64,000 bases of DNA, from assembly GCA_030272585.1 (NCBI GenBank), contig BSYQ01000002.1, positions 3,286,001-3,350,000 on the forward strand, written 5' to 3'. Source of the DNA: Bryopsis sp. KO-2023 (lineage: Eukaryota > Chlorophyta > Ulvophyceae > Bryopsidales > Bryopsidaceae). Both the position numbers and the translations under genes were made by a program. Position 1 is the first letter of the stretch. Every line of letters begins with the position of its first letter. This document shows positions 19,574 to 29,724 of the stretch, one piece after another. Below the pieces are notes generated by a model, which made no database searches, was not told the origin of the DNA, and saw only the letters and a program-made list of their open reading frames with translations.

Positions 19574-20970
19574 TCACTCCTTGGGAAGTTTGACTAACAT
19601 TTTTTCCGCAAGGTGGCCTACCTTGTGCTTAGTTAATGTGGCAGTCGGTGTTGTAATAGTGCGTTTCGTGTCGGAAGTGTTGTGTCTTCTCATATTAAAA
19701 AAATATATATTGCTTCGACGTGTACTTGAGCAAGGGGCGTCCTTTGCACAAAATAACAAGCCCGACGTCCAGGCGGCACTTCTCCGACAGTTCTACCAAC
19801 TTCTTTAGGAGCGACACTTTTCGCTTTTTGTAACTCTCCTCTAACTTCTTGACACCGTTTGAGATCCAATCATGTATAATCGAAACTTGCCGAAATAGCG
19901 TTGGGTCCACTACCAACATTTGATATCATTTGTCGCAAAGCGTGGTCGCTTGTAATGTTTGCTGCTGCATCCGTAACGCCAATCGAGTATACGTCCAATC
20001 GTTTTCTATCTGTTGTTCCATTCTTTCCGTTCGCTTAATTAAGCTTTCACTTTTCGGTTCACAAGTTAACGATCCCGTTATTAGAAGAGAGAAGAAGATG
20101 AGCATGTACAACCTTTTGTCCTATGTAAGTCTCACACACAATATAGGACGGCGACAGTGGAGTCGTGCGTCATTGCAACAATATTATTCATCTTTAAGGC
20201 AATTAGGTTTTTTAATAGAACGGCCGATAGAAACCTATTTTGCATCTTTGCCATCGAACACGTGTACGCCATACCATTCCCCTCCCTCGCCAAGCACATT
20301 TGAAGCTATCTTTCTCTCGTGGTGTTTGCGGAAAACGAGCAACAACGCAAGACCGAAAAAAGGATGGACGAAAAAGTCTTTCGCCGATTTGTACTCCAAG
20401 TGATCTATCTCAACGTTCTGGCTCGTCTTATCATTTCATAAGTTTTATTTCTTGGACAAGTCAGTCTCATCATTTTTGTGATTAAAAAAGAAAGTAGCAT
20501 AGCTTTTGATAAGAGAAGCTGTAAATTATGTGGCTTAGTCAACTCAATATAAATGCTAAAAAGCTTCGTTTTCAATAACTTCGACTAATACACTTCCCAA
20601 ACCTTCTAGCCATCGTTAGACCATGTGAGATTACCCCGCACATACAAGTTATATAATCTGTTGAACTTTTCCATGAATTTTTGGGAATAGAATCGAGTCA
20701 AAGGGGAGGCTTTGTGTCCTAACGTTTTCATGCCAGCCACAATAACCTCACACAAAGTACAAATGTAAAGGAAACGTGGAAGGCACTTGAGATTCGACAA
20801 AGTTTCCACTGTACCTTGCTTTTACTTTTCATTCCCATATCCACGAAATCTGACGCCTAACTTATCTATAACCACCGTGCAAGAAACTCCTATAAGTCCA
20901 CTTGCGGTGGTGGTGGTTCTGCTATCAAAACTTTGTCTCACTTGCAACTCCTCCTTGTCGGGCTTATAAC
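19574..20970 (-). pseudogene. Unrecognised decayed coding block
   Basis: Several minus-strand frames with protein-like composition follow one another. About 20955-20606 includes a segment rich in aromatic and basic residues ending Asn-Leu-Thr-Trp-Ser-Asn-Asp-Gly. 20111-19926 begins with a signal-peptide-like hydrophobic run (Met-Tyr-Met-Leu-Ile-Phe-Phe-Ser-Leu-Leu). 19919-19695 is a Lys/Leu/Glu-rich helical segment directly downstream in the same frame. No domain was recognised. It could be a decayed host gene or the remains of a mobile element. Splicing cannot be excluded. Confidence 0.35.
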
Positions 20971-22609
20971 TAATCACGGGTAATTATTTCTTTAAAAAAA
21001 AAGAACTTCCAATGTTCCGTTCGTTGCACCCTTTTGCCAGCCTAGCAGAACTTTTGCGAAACGTTGATATCTTTGGCAAAAGTTTGACGTGGCAAAACTC
21101 TAATAACAATAAGTGTGATTGTGTGCGCGCGCGTGTGAGAGTGTTAGCAAGTCGTAACAAAGTGTGTGTTTGTGTACGCACGCATGTGTTTATCTAGAGT
21201 ACTATTAACGGTGGCTGTTGGTGTTACAGCCGTCAGGTCTTTGGTGAGACTTGCGGTACAATAGTACCACAAGCCAGCTCACGAGGTAGTGAGTGGAAGT
21301 CCGTGTGTGTGAAGAGTCCACTCTAGTACGACTGAAGGGACATTGATGGATGTTGATAGGTTGTAATAGGGGACTACTAAAGGGGCCTTCACGCCCACCA
21401 TTGTAATCATTCCGAACAAAAGATCCAATGCATTTTACCGGCGGTCTCCACCGGTGTTTCAGTTGATCATCGTTATTAAAAGTCGACAACGGCCGTTAAT
21501 ACACCGTAGACAGCCGGCAAACTGTTGTATTACAACGGTACGGCAACAACGGGGCCGTTAATTACCGTTGTCGCTTTTTGGAGTTGCGCACAACTCTGTG
21601 TCGAAACCGATTTTGTCTTTTTTTCCTCTATAACTACCCCTTGTCCGGCCGTATCGGCGCCAAAGCCGCTTATTGAACAGGTTTTTACCTTTATTGGACT
21701 GGAGTTGTATCGGTGCAGACCTGTGTCTAAGACCAGAAAAGCCTGTCGAGAACCATTCCATATTTTTGTTAGGTTTTTTAGATCCAGTTGACCGAATTGG
21801 TTGTTTCTCGTGTGGTCTTGACAAAAACGGCAAATTTCAGCCGGACCAGGCCGCCTTTTCCTAGACAAGTCGGACTGGACCGGTTTTCGGCTATTGGTCT
21901 GGTCAGGCTAGCATCATTCAAAAGTATCCAATTTTTGTAACGATTCCGCTTCTGATTAGGTTCTTTTTTGTCCAATGTGTTGCATATTGTAGTTTGGGTT
22001 GGACGTCTCACTGGTTCGACTCCAGTGCCAAATTGTAGACGAATCATTGACAATAGTCTTAAATCTTAATCAATAACTCAATTGAAAATCGAAATTCTCT
22101 TTTGCCCCTAAGTATTTAGTCACAATATGCTTACCGCTAAATTTGTCCCCTTTTGTTAGTAAGGTGGGGCTTTATTTTTTTTAAAGTTAACTAATTAAAT
22201 TTGAAATCCTTCCTCCCAAGAAACCAACCACTCCGATCCCGGGTGTCCTCAAGAGGAGATAGCTTTACATGGGGAAATGTATCGATTAGTAGGTGGAGGT
22301 GTGATGTCCCCCGCTTTTAATGAACTCCCGACTACCGTTCCTATTTTGGATATTTTCAAAAGCAGCGGGGGTCTTTGATAATTTATTATAACAATGTTAG
22401 AAATTGAGTATCCATGATGCAAACAACTCAGAAGAAAGAAAAAAGGAAGAAAAGTGTTGTGCTTCCTTTTTTTTTTCTGTTGGATGTTGGTCCCAAAACA
22501 AGAATTTATTTTGTTAATGGCGTTTGTCGATGAGAATAACGACGGAATCCATTAGGTCATTATATAATGTACAAACGTACAACAAAAAACGTTTGGAGAA
22601 AAAACCCTA
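20971..22609. other. Intergenic DNA with short palindromic words
   Basis: No gene was recognised. Around 21480-21560 there is a cluster of ACGGCCGTTA / TAACGGCC / ACAACGG words on both strands, like a miniature of the oligomer-array foldback elements elsewhere, but no convincing terminal repeats were seen. A TG/CG-rich microsatellite lies at 21110-21190. Confidence 0.45.
22006..22033 (+). other. tRNA T-arm-like hairpin with perfect B box
   Basis: CACTGG and CCAGTG pair over six bases around the loop TTCGACT, and the B box GGTTCGACTCC is perfect (22013-22023). No matching D and anticodon arms or acceptor partner were found upstream, so this is a tRNA relic or SINE head fragment. Confidence 0.45.
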
Positions 22610-22639
22610 AGGTTCATATGCGGGGGGTTCTACAACCGC

Positions 22640-22939
22640 TTGTCCAAAAGTGATGCGCGGGAGGTGGAACCTCCCGAAGGGGAGTTGGTGGATCGCACCA
22701 TCGAATACGAGGTAGGGCGTATTCTGCGGGATCGAGGAGCTTCCAACCGTAGGGAGTACTTGATTTTGTGGAAGGGCTTTGATTTGAAGGAAGCCACCTG
22801 GGAGCCAGAAGCCCACCTGGCCAATGCAAGCGACCTCTTGGCTGAGTATCTGAAAAATCGCATGCGCTTGCCCATCAAAGACGAAATTCGCTCAAAGCAG
22901 ATAAAGAGGCGGACAAGGCGGCTGGGGTTAGCTCTCTAG
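22640..22939 (+). pseudogene. pol C-terminal fragment with chromodomain
   Basis: The frame contains Pro-Glu-Gly-Glu-Leu-Val-Asp, then a chromodomain core with Arg-Glu-Tyr-Leu-Ile-Leu-Trp-Lys-Gly-Phe and Ala-Thr-Trp-Glu-Pro-Glu-Ala-His-Leu. It matches residues about 1285-1345 of the pol frame at 35107-39225. A basic tail follows. It is the end of a larger pol that is no longer present. Confidence 0.85.
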
Positions 22940-23263
22940 ATGACCCAAATTGATGTATGGATAGAAACGATGGTGAAAGGAAGGTGTCAGTTCACCCACA
23001 ATCAAATACATCTAAAGAAGCGAGCTAATGGGAACTTAGTCAAGACGTTGAGGGTAGCAACAAAGCGGGCTAGAACCTTGATTGGCGGGACTCTCAATAG
23101 AGTCAGTCCACGTCATTGACAAGTGGTGGACTCTACACAGAGCCCACAGCTTCAACCCTCCACAGCATTTCTCACTTTCGAGCAAGCCAACCAGGCGAAC
23201 CAAGTTCATCAGACCGAGCGAGTGTGTGTGTGTGTGTATTGCGTGCAAGAAAGTCCACGAGCT

Positions 23264-24695
23264 ATGTCCTCCAAAGCCAACCGCGGAAGTAGTGATGAAC
23301 AGATCACGCGATTGCGGATGGAACGGGGCAAATAAAGAAAGGAAGTAGCGGAAGCCGTGGAGGCGGGCAATAATGCCCTGGCAGCAAACACATGTCTGCA
23401 CCAGCAGTTAGCGGATGTAAACAAGAACGCTCAAGTAGGAGTGATCATCCGGGATGAACTTGCGGACAAACTCGCGGATCTGGAAGCGGTTGTGAGAGAA
23501 GCAGACAAAACCAAAGCGGAAGAGCGGACTAAATTGGAAGCGGACTATCACGAACGATTCTTGAAGGACGCGCGGACAAATATCAAAACACTGGAAGAAG
23601 ACAACCAGACTGTCCGCCAGGAGCTTGCCCGCGTTACATCTGATTTGCAGACCGCTCAGACAACCGCAGAGTCCGCCAAGCAAAATTTGAAGACCGCGCT
23701 AAAAGATAAGCGTTCTACATCGCCGAGAACAAAGAACTGCGTGAAACACAAATCAAGCGCTACCAGGCGCTTACGCAGTGGGACAAGGAGGTGAAGGCGC
23801 TTAGGGCCGAGAAAAAGGCGGACAAACGTCACGAGAGAGCTCGACTCGATTCCAAAATCTTGATGACTGAATTGCTCGCGTCACGAGCACAGACAACAAG
23901 GCTACGCCAAATGGTGACAAACCGCCCACAAGAATTGGCGACGTTTGGGAAAGGCGTCGTCCGTCGTCAACTGGAGACATTGTCCGACCAGGTGGACCTT
24001 TTGCACAAAGGCAAATTTCAAGACGTTGTCGACGTGCACAAGATCAAAGAATTGACGCTCACGCGGGTTAGCTTGCCACCGGCCAACGAGTTGCGAATTA
24101 TCTGCGATTGGGACCAACAGATTGCCCGCGAAGCCGACAAAATTGCTGAGATGATGGCCAAGCCAGATCCCAATCAACCCAAGGAAAGGAGGATTCAGAT
24201 AGCGACGTGGATAGCGGCAAAGACCCAACGAAAGATGAACTTAAACGGAAGGAAAAGGAAGCTGCATAGAGAGCCGCCAAGGCGAAGGCAGACAAAGAAG
24301 CAGCCGCTAAGGCCAAGACGGACAAGGAAGTAGCGGACAAAGCAAAGGCGGACAAAAAGAAAGACACCAAGACGAACAAGAAGAGGTTGCGTCTGTCAAA
24401 GAATGCAAAAGAGCTTCAAGCGGAATTGATCAAACGGCACAAGGTAAACGGTGACCCCAGGCTATACGGACGTACATGTTATCATTGTGCAGGCCGACAG
24501 GTAGGCGTCGGACTCCTGAGTGATTGCCGATTGCACTATGTGTGCCCCAAACACTGGAATCGTCGCCATGTGACCGAGAGGATCATTGCCCGCTGGGTAG
24601 CGGACAAATCAGTGCCGCCACTCCTCATGACCGCGAACCACCTCAAGCTCGGGAAAAGAGCCCAAGACCCCGCTCCCACCACCGCCGACAATTGA
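23264..24695 (+). pseudogene. ORF3 remains (coiled coil plus Cys/His motif)
   Basis: Broken frames carry a Glu/Lys/Ala-rich coiled coil (about 23360-23790). They end with C-x2-C and then C-x2-H-x2-C-x2-H-Trp (about 24477-24563), the same motif as in the ORF3 genes at 10001-11815 and 39852-41600. The residues between the motif elements differ widely among the three copies while the Cys, His and Trp positions agree. The acidic end of this gene appears to continue beyond the nested solo LTR, at about 25175-25342. Confidence 0.8.
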
Positions 24696-24750
24696 CATTG
24701 CGGACACCCTTGTGCTTCCGTGAGTGTGGATGGTGTCCCGTCAGGCTCGG

Positions 24751-25174
24751 TGATAGTGAAGCTTGTGGGTGACGCAATAGTGGTCGGCTGTGTTGGTTGG
24801 ATTCGTGATAACTTGCTGGCTAACGCAAGTATACTTGTGGGGTTTGTTGGTTTAGACAACTCTCTAGCTAGCGCGGTTGTGAACGCTACTTGAGCACTTG
24901 GGTTGGAAAGTGATTGCGTCAGGCAAACACTTAACACACACACACACACAAACACACACACAAGCGGGAACACACCAATCCCACGAATCCCGAGTTCTTA
25001 CAAAAGAATAAGAAGATGTCAAAACAACGAGTGGGCCTCTTAAGTACCCCTAAGTGTAGTACGCTGACGCATGCCCCAAACTCTGGGTCTAATCTGTCTT
25101 ACTCGTGAACCCACATGCGTCAGCCACCCTCGGCTCTAACCCAAACTACCTCGTATAGCGCTAAAATACTAACA
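24751..25174 (-). repeat. Nested solo LTR of the 420-bp family
   Basis: 424 bp, about ten differences by eye from the LTRs of the 9-19 kb element. It is flanked by the 5-bp duplication CTCGG (24746-24750 and 25175-25179). It is antisense to the ORF3 remains into which it inserted. With no internal region it is a solo LTR, slightly older than the complete element. Confidence 0.92.
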
Positions 25175-25469
25175 CTCGGGACAAAGGCCCTCGGGAGGAC
25201 CTTCATAAGCATCCTCCACACAATGTGGGATCCTGAACAGGATATCGACTCAGATGTGGATTATGCTGTTGATGGTGGCGGACAACCTTCAGATGTCGGT
25301 GATGTTGGGGGAAGCGGACAACAGACTGCTGGAGCGGACTAGCTAGCTAGCGCAGCCAGAGCTCAAGACAATAGTTTCAGAAATTTAGTTGTCAGGGTAT
25401 TGTCTTTTCTGCGACGGGTTTGGGTTTCTTTTTCTTTTTTCTTTTCGTATTTTCCAGGGTACGGACACT

Positions 25470-25490
25470 CTTTGGGGGGGGGGGAGTAGT
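25470..25490 (+). other. Polypurine-tract-like sequence
   Basis: A run of about a dozen G followed by AGTAGT abuts the LTR start at 25491. Confidence 0.6.
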
Positions 25491-25642
25491 TGATACGAAC
25501 ACGTGTAGAACGAGTTCTAGGGGTTAAGTTCGGAGAGAACGGTTGTAAAATTAGTTCTCTGGAAAGTGTGTGTCTTAGTGTTCTCCCCTATGTCTCAGCA
25601 ACACCACTCCCACTCAAAGCCTAGTGCAGAACGGGCCTAACA
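25491..25642 (+). repeat. 3' LTR of the truncated chromovirus
   Basis: 152 bp with TGATACGA...CCTAACA ends. The diverged copy at 2782-2941 is a solo LTR of the same family. Confidence 0.8.
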
Positions 25643-25650
25643 GCTCGATG

Positions 25651-25671
25651 TGCCCAAGAATCGAACTTGGG
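25651..25671 (-). other. tRNA T-arm-like hairpin beside the LTR
   Basis: On the minus strand CCCAAG and CTTGGG pair perfectly around the loop TTCGATT, and a GCACAT follows. It begins less than ten bases from the LTR end. The other tRNA arms are not evident upstream, so a complete tRNA is not supported. Confidence 0.4.
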
Positions 25672-26742
25672 ATCCACCTTTGCACATTCTTGCTTTCTGG
25701 AAGTTTATCCTCACAACCAACAAAAGAAAGCAAAACCACCCCTAAAATTTTGTAACCTCAACTGATTTTCTTTCCACCTAGCACCCAAGACACCAATTCC
25801 GGTTGAATTAGCAAAAGCTTGACTGAATGTATCGCAAAGTATATACCATTCAGCGAATGAGTGGCCAAACATCAGCCCCTCATCACAACTATCAAAGAAA
25901 CAGCTATATTCTTTGCTTCAATATCTCCTCTCTTTCCTACCTCACCTAATTTCACCACATCAATACAAAAAAAGGACAATGAGTACAAGCAAAAAATCGT
26001 AAGTCAATTGGGCATCCTGGAAGACTCAGCATATATATACACATGCAGAAAACAGAGTACATTTTCTGAACAACATATCAGCCAAAAATTGAGCCAGAAG
26101 CATGCACCACAGGGTTCTTTTTGGGGGGGGAGGGGGGGGGTAAGCTTTGCACCCAAAACCAGAAAACGATTCACAAACTGTAGGAAGAAAAGAAAAAAAA
26201 ATCAATGTCGAAAGTTGCAAAAATTCTAATTTGTAGTTTTGTTTTCATCTTCTGGGTTTTCAAATTTGGTGGTTGCTCGTTGGTGGGTGGTAGAATAACT
26301 AAGATTTATCATGGAAGTTTCTGTTTGGTTTTTTCTGAGGTGTTTGGACATTATGGCCCAGTAACCGATCGGTCAAAGATCAAAAAAAAAAACTTGCAAT
26401 CAGGAGCATTAGTGAGATTTTTTGGTCCAGATTTCGGTTCTGACTTTCGAGCAGTACTGCTAGAGGGTACCTTGGTGTTCGGAAGGGACAAACATTTTTG
26501 GAGTGTAAACGGATTTGGGGGCATGTAAGTCAATTGAAAAATTAGGCACCAGGGTTCTGTTTTCCGTTGCCTGGATCAGTTTCCTATTGGAAGCTTGCTC
26601 AGTTCCTTGCAGATTTTCTGGTCCAAGGCCTCCCCGGGCTTCTCTTCTGTTTGTTTTCTTCCTTTGGTGCCAACAGCAATGATATCTGGATCAAGACTTG
26701 GCCTGTCATTGTTTTGGAGCCACCTATTTCCCCTTTGCTTGC
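25672..26742. other. AT-rich DNA, no certain gene
   Basis: Short frames only. On the minus strand an open stretch at about 26567-26797 is rich in Lys, Glu and Gly and overlaps the last exon of the neighbouring gene in another frame. It may be a shadow of that exon's sequence bias. Confidence 0.4.
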
Positions 26743-27737
26743 CTATTTTCCACCGTGGCTCTGCTCCTCGTGCATGGCCTCATCCTCTTCGCCTTGAGTA
26801 TCTCCCGTGAATAGAAACGAGAAATTGGACCTCGACAACAGGTCATTGACAAAGGTGACTGGATCCAGCTTGAAAGGATGCTAGAAACACACACATACAC
26901 AAAAAGTGACTAAGTATTTGACTTGAGTGCCGAGACCAAAGATCTTCTGTTGCAAATTGGTTATCCAATTGGTTATCCAAAAAAAAAGAAAAAAAGAAAA
27001 AAGGAATCATTAAAAAGTTGCTTTGTCCCAGAATTAACCATGATTGGTTATCCCGAAGCATATGTTGCCCATATTTTTTCAAAAATAGTCTGCAGTTTGA
27101 CGAGTCTATCCAAGCTTCCGTCGTCTATCAACTACCATTTGCCCCACGCTTGCCAATCTGGGATATTGGCCGCCAACAGCCAACGCTCATGGCATTCATC
27201 CTAGCATTTTACCTGCACAACAATTGACTAGCTTAGACTCCTCAATGAACTATCCATTCACCATAGTGAAGAAATGCCATGGCCAGGTCATCATTATCGA
27301 ATTGATTAGATGTGGATGAACATATCTTTGAACATTTGATTCCTACCTGCTTTCCACAGTTTATGCATAAAGCCTTGCTGCAGAAAAAGCACATCTTCCC
27401 CTTGGAATTTTTCAGGGATCGAGTGCAACCTCCATATCTTTGGCCAGCACTCCATGGGACCTGAACACACCAAGCCACACAAAAGATTTAACTCGGAATT
27501 TTGAAAAAGGTTGGAATCCACAGGTGGTACAGTCAAAACAAAGAGAAAATTTTTTCCAAAGCCTTTGGATAAAAAGTTATGATTCTTGAGTCCCCATAAA
27601 CATACATGCAGCATGTTGAGTGGGCAAGGGCAGATAGCAGCGGGTTTTTTTATACGAAACTTGTTTACTAGGTAAGAAGGTCCTCCACTTACCGCAACTT
27701 CGCCTTTACGGCACCCCTGAGCTTTCCCGACCGCTTT
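26743..27737 (-). CDS. 3' exons of an unidentified spliced gene with a Cys-rich motif
   Basis: Three minus-strand exons fit in one frame (phase 0 at each join) with canonical borders: 27693-27737 (45 bp; acceptor CTCTACAG, donor GTAAGT), 27347-27460 (114 bp; acceptor GTGTTCAG, donor GTAGGA) and 26743-26880 (acceptor after a TG-rich tract, TTTCTAG, ending at TAG). The middle exon encodes C-x2-C-x4-C-x2-C-x3-H across the join, preceded by other Cys residues. This resembles the C-terminal Cys-rich end of PiggyBac-type transposases (C-x2-C-x4-C-x3-C-x4-H), though one residue shorter. The last exon is acidic and hydrophilic. Upstream exons were not resolved. It may be a host gene, a domesticated transposase or an unrelated zinc protein. 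Exon structure is inferred, not shown by transcripts. Confidence 0.45.
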
Positions 27738-28593
27738 CTGTAGAGACCAGACACAACAATAATGTCAACACAGCCACATCTATCGGAAATGTCCGAGTAG
27801 CCGACATGAGCAGCTTGCTGGTGTCAACAGAAGGTTACTAGAATCAATTTTCACGTGTTAACATAAAGCTGCAAAAAAACATGAGTCCCAACAGCAATGA
27901 TCAGCAAGCTTAAAATACCGTGGCAAACAATTTCCTTGCTACAATCAGAGCATTTTCATAGGGTAGCAATTTCTGCACTCTAGAACTCTCAGGTCACCTC
28001 GAGGACTGAGCTTGTTCAGTGTGATTATATCATGGGATCGTGTCCCTCAATTGAATGTTCCGTGCAAAATTTCCGGAGGGAGAGTAATTCAGACGTATCA
28101 AGCACATTGAACATTGTTATTTCCACCTTCAAATCGAGGCCGTCAAATCCTCTCATCTTTTGGGTTTAGAAAACAAAAAAAGTTTACCCGTTTTCATAAT
28201 ATTTTTGGGTTTTTGCATAGCAAAGTTCAAGTGTTTTTTTTTCTACGTTGGAAATTAGGACATTCCGCATGGAAACTTTCATAAGCTTACGACACCACTT
28301 TCACATCCGCTTCATCAAGAAATCAAAATACTTTGAGGAAAAAAACAGCGAAGGTAGGTCCTGCAATTGTCGATGGCTTAAGAAATCCTCGGAATGGACT
28401 GCTTCGTCTTGAAATCACCTTCCAACAAGAGCCGCGATACAAAGCCTGATGAAATACATTTGGATTTGTAATGGATTTGTTAAAAGTCGTGTTGAATTCT
28501 TGCAACAAAACACAAACCCTTCGAAAACCGTACCATAACCAATCATATCCCACAATTTCGTGGTTGTGCTAACCATCACAACACAAGCGCTCG
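27738..28593. other. Region probably holding upstream exons or introns
   Basis: No single frame was convincing. Several short minus-strand stretches look protein-like (for example near 27975-28060 and 28285-28320), but exon borders could not be fixed. Confidence 0.3.
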
Positions 28594-28901
28594 CCATACT
28601 ATGGATCCGATCACGATTTGATCGGACGCCGATCAACTGGGACGACCAATCAAATCGGGATCGGCCGATCACCGATCTGATCGACCCTGCCAATTGATCG
28701 GCGCTGCCGATCAGATTGGTATCATGATATCACGATTACGATCATCGATCAAAAGTTAAAAAAAAAAGAAGAAAATTTCGATCATTTTTGGTCTTGGATG
28801 GAACGAAATCGTGTCAGGTTAGATCAGTAGGTTAGATTAGTGAAACGGCATGTCCTGACATCGGTTCTATACGGCTGATCTTGATCACGTCCATAGTATG
28901 G
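28594..28901. mobile_element. Foldback element with GATCGG arrays
   Basis: The terminal inverted repeat CCATACTATGGA is perfect at both ends (28594-28605 and, inverted, 28890-28901). A shared GATCA follows it. The left half is an array of GATCGG/CCGATC words. The element is non-coding and about 308 bp. No clean target duplication was seen. Confidence 0.6.
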
Positions 28902-29121
28902 CACTCACTGCGCAAATTATTATATCAGAATTTAGTGGACTTTTCCCCTAGGAAGATAGGTAAGGTCCCTGTGTTGGTCTTCCCTCAACTTGTCAAGATA
29001 AATTTTTGGGCCCCTGTCATTGACAGGCTCTCAACCATGGCAACATGATGCTGTTTCACTAGGTAATTGATTAAATTTTTTCTCCCTCAAGCACTATTCC
29101 TTCCGCAACTGTGGAAATAAC

Positions 29122-29714
29122 AAGCCCGGTCCGGTCCGGTCCAACCTGTCTATGGACCGGCGGACCTGTCCGGTCCGGTCCAACCTGTCTATGGACCGGC
29201 GGACCTGTCCGGTCCGGTCCTGTCCGGTCCGGTCCAGTCAACCTCGGAAATCTGCAGAAATCCGGACTGGTTTTCTGTCAAATTTTCCGGTTTTAGATAG
29301 GTCACACCAATATTTCGCCTTCATTAGACAGGCGATGTAACATGTCTAAAACCGGAACGAACCTTATCTTGACAGGGTTGTTCCCCTGTCTTAGACCGGC
29401 GCCAGGTCGGTGTGGAGAGGCAGCCCATCTGTCCAGACCGACCTAAAGCCGGTCTAAAACAGGTCATACTAGGCGTCACACCTGTCCCGACCGGTCTGCC
29501 ATGTAAGACCGGTACCAGACAGGAAAGAAATCGAGAAAAAAAAAAGAAAACTCGGTCTAGACAGGTCAAGTCCGGTCTAAGAAAGGTGTTCCTTTACTAG
29601 ACCGGATTTGACTTTTAAAGACCGGTCTCCCTCCTGTGTAGTAAAGGTCAAATCCGGTCTAAGAAAGGATTTCCGGTCCGGACCGGTCCTTTAAAACTTG
29701 CCGGTGCCCAGGTC
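29122..29714. mobile_element. CCGGTC-array element with a 10-bp direct flank repeat
   Basis: The DNA is dominated by CCGGTC/GACCGG and CCTGTC/GACAGG words on both strands, including a tandem duplication of about 40 bp at 29122-29210. TGGAAATAAC occurs directly before (29112-29121) and directly after (29715-29724), as a 10-bp target duplication would. Duplications of 9-11 bp are known for Mutator-like transposons. No clear terminal inverted repeat or transposase was found. Confidence 0.5.
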
Positions 29715-29724
29715 TGGAAATAAC

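Larger units (their letters stand above)
22610..25642 (+). mobile_element. 5'-truncated chromovirus (chromodomain, ORF3 remains, short 3' LTR)
   Basis: The left part holds the C-terminal end of pol with its chromodomain. Remains of the coiled-coil/Cys-His ORF3, a G-rich polypurine tract and a 152-bp LTR follow. The chromodomain is closer to the 32-43 kb copy than to the 9-19 kb copy. The element is broken, with several breaks. A solo LTR of the other family is nested in it at 24751-25174. Age is intermediate: still easily aligned, but no longer coding throughout. Confidence 0.85.

Noticed and set aside
21525-22053. Overlapping frames on both strands around 21.5-22.0 kb as genes
   Set aside because: Four frames of similar length overlap each other with no domain; the region also contains palindromic oligomer words that keep frames open.
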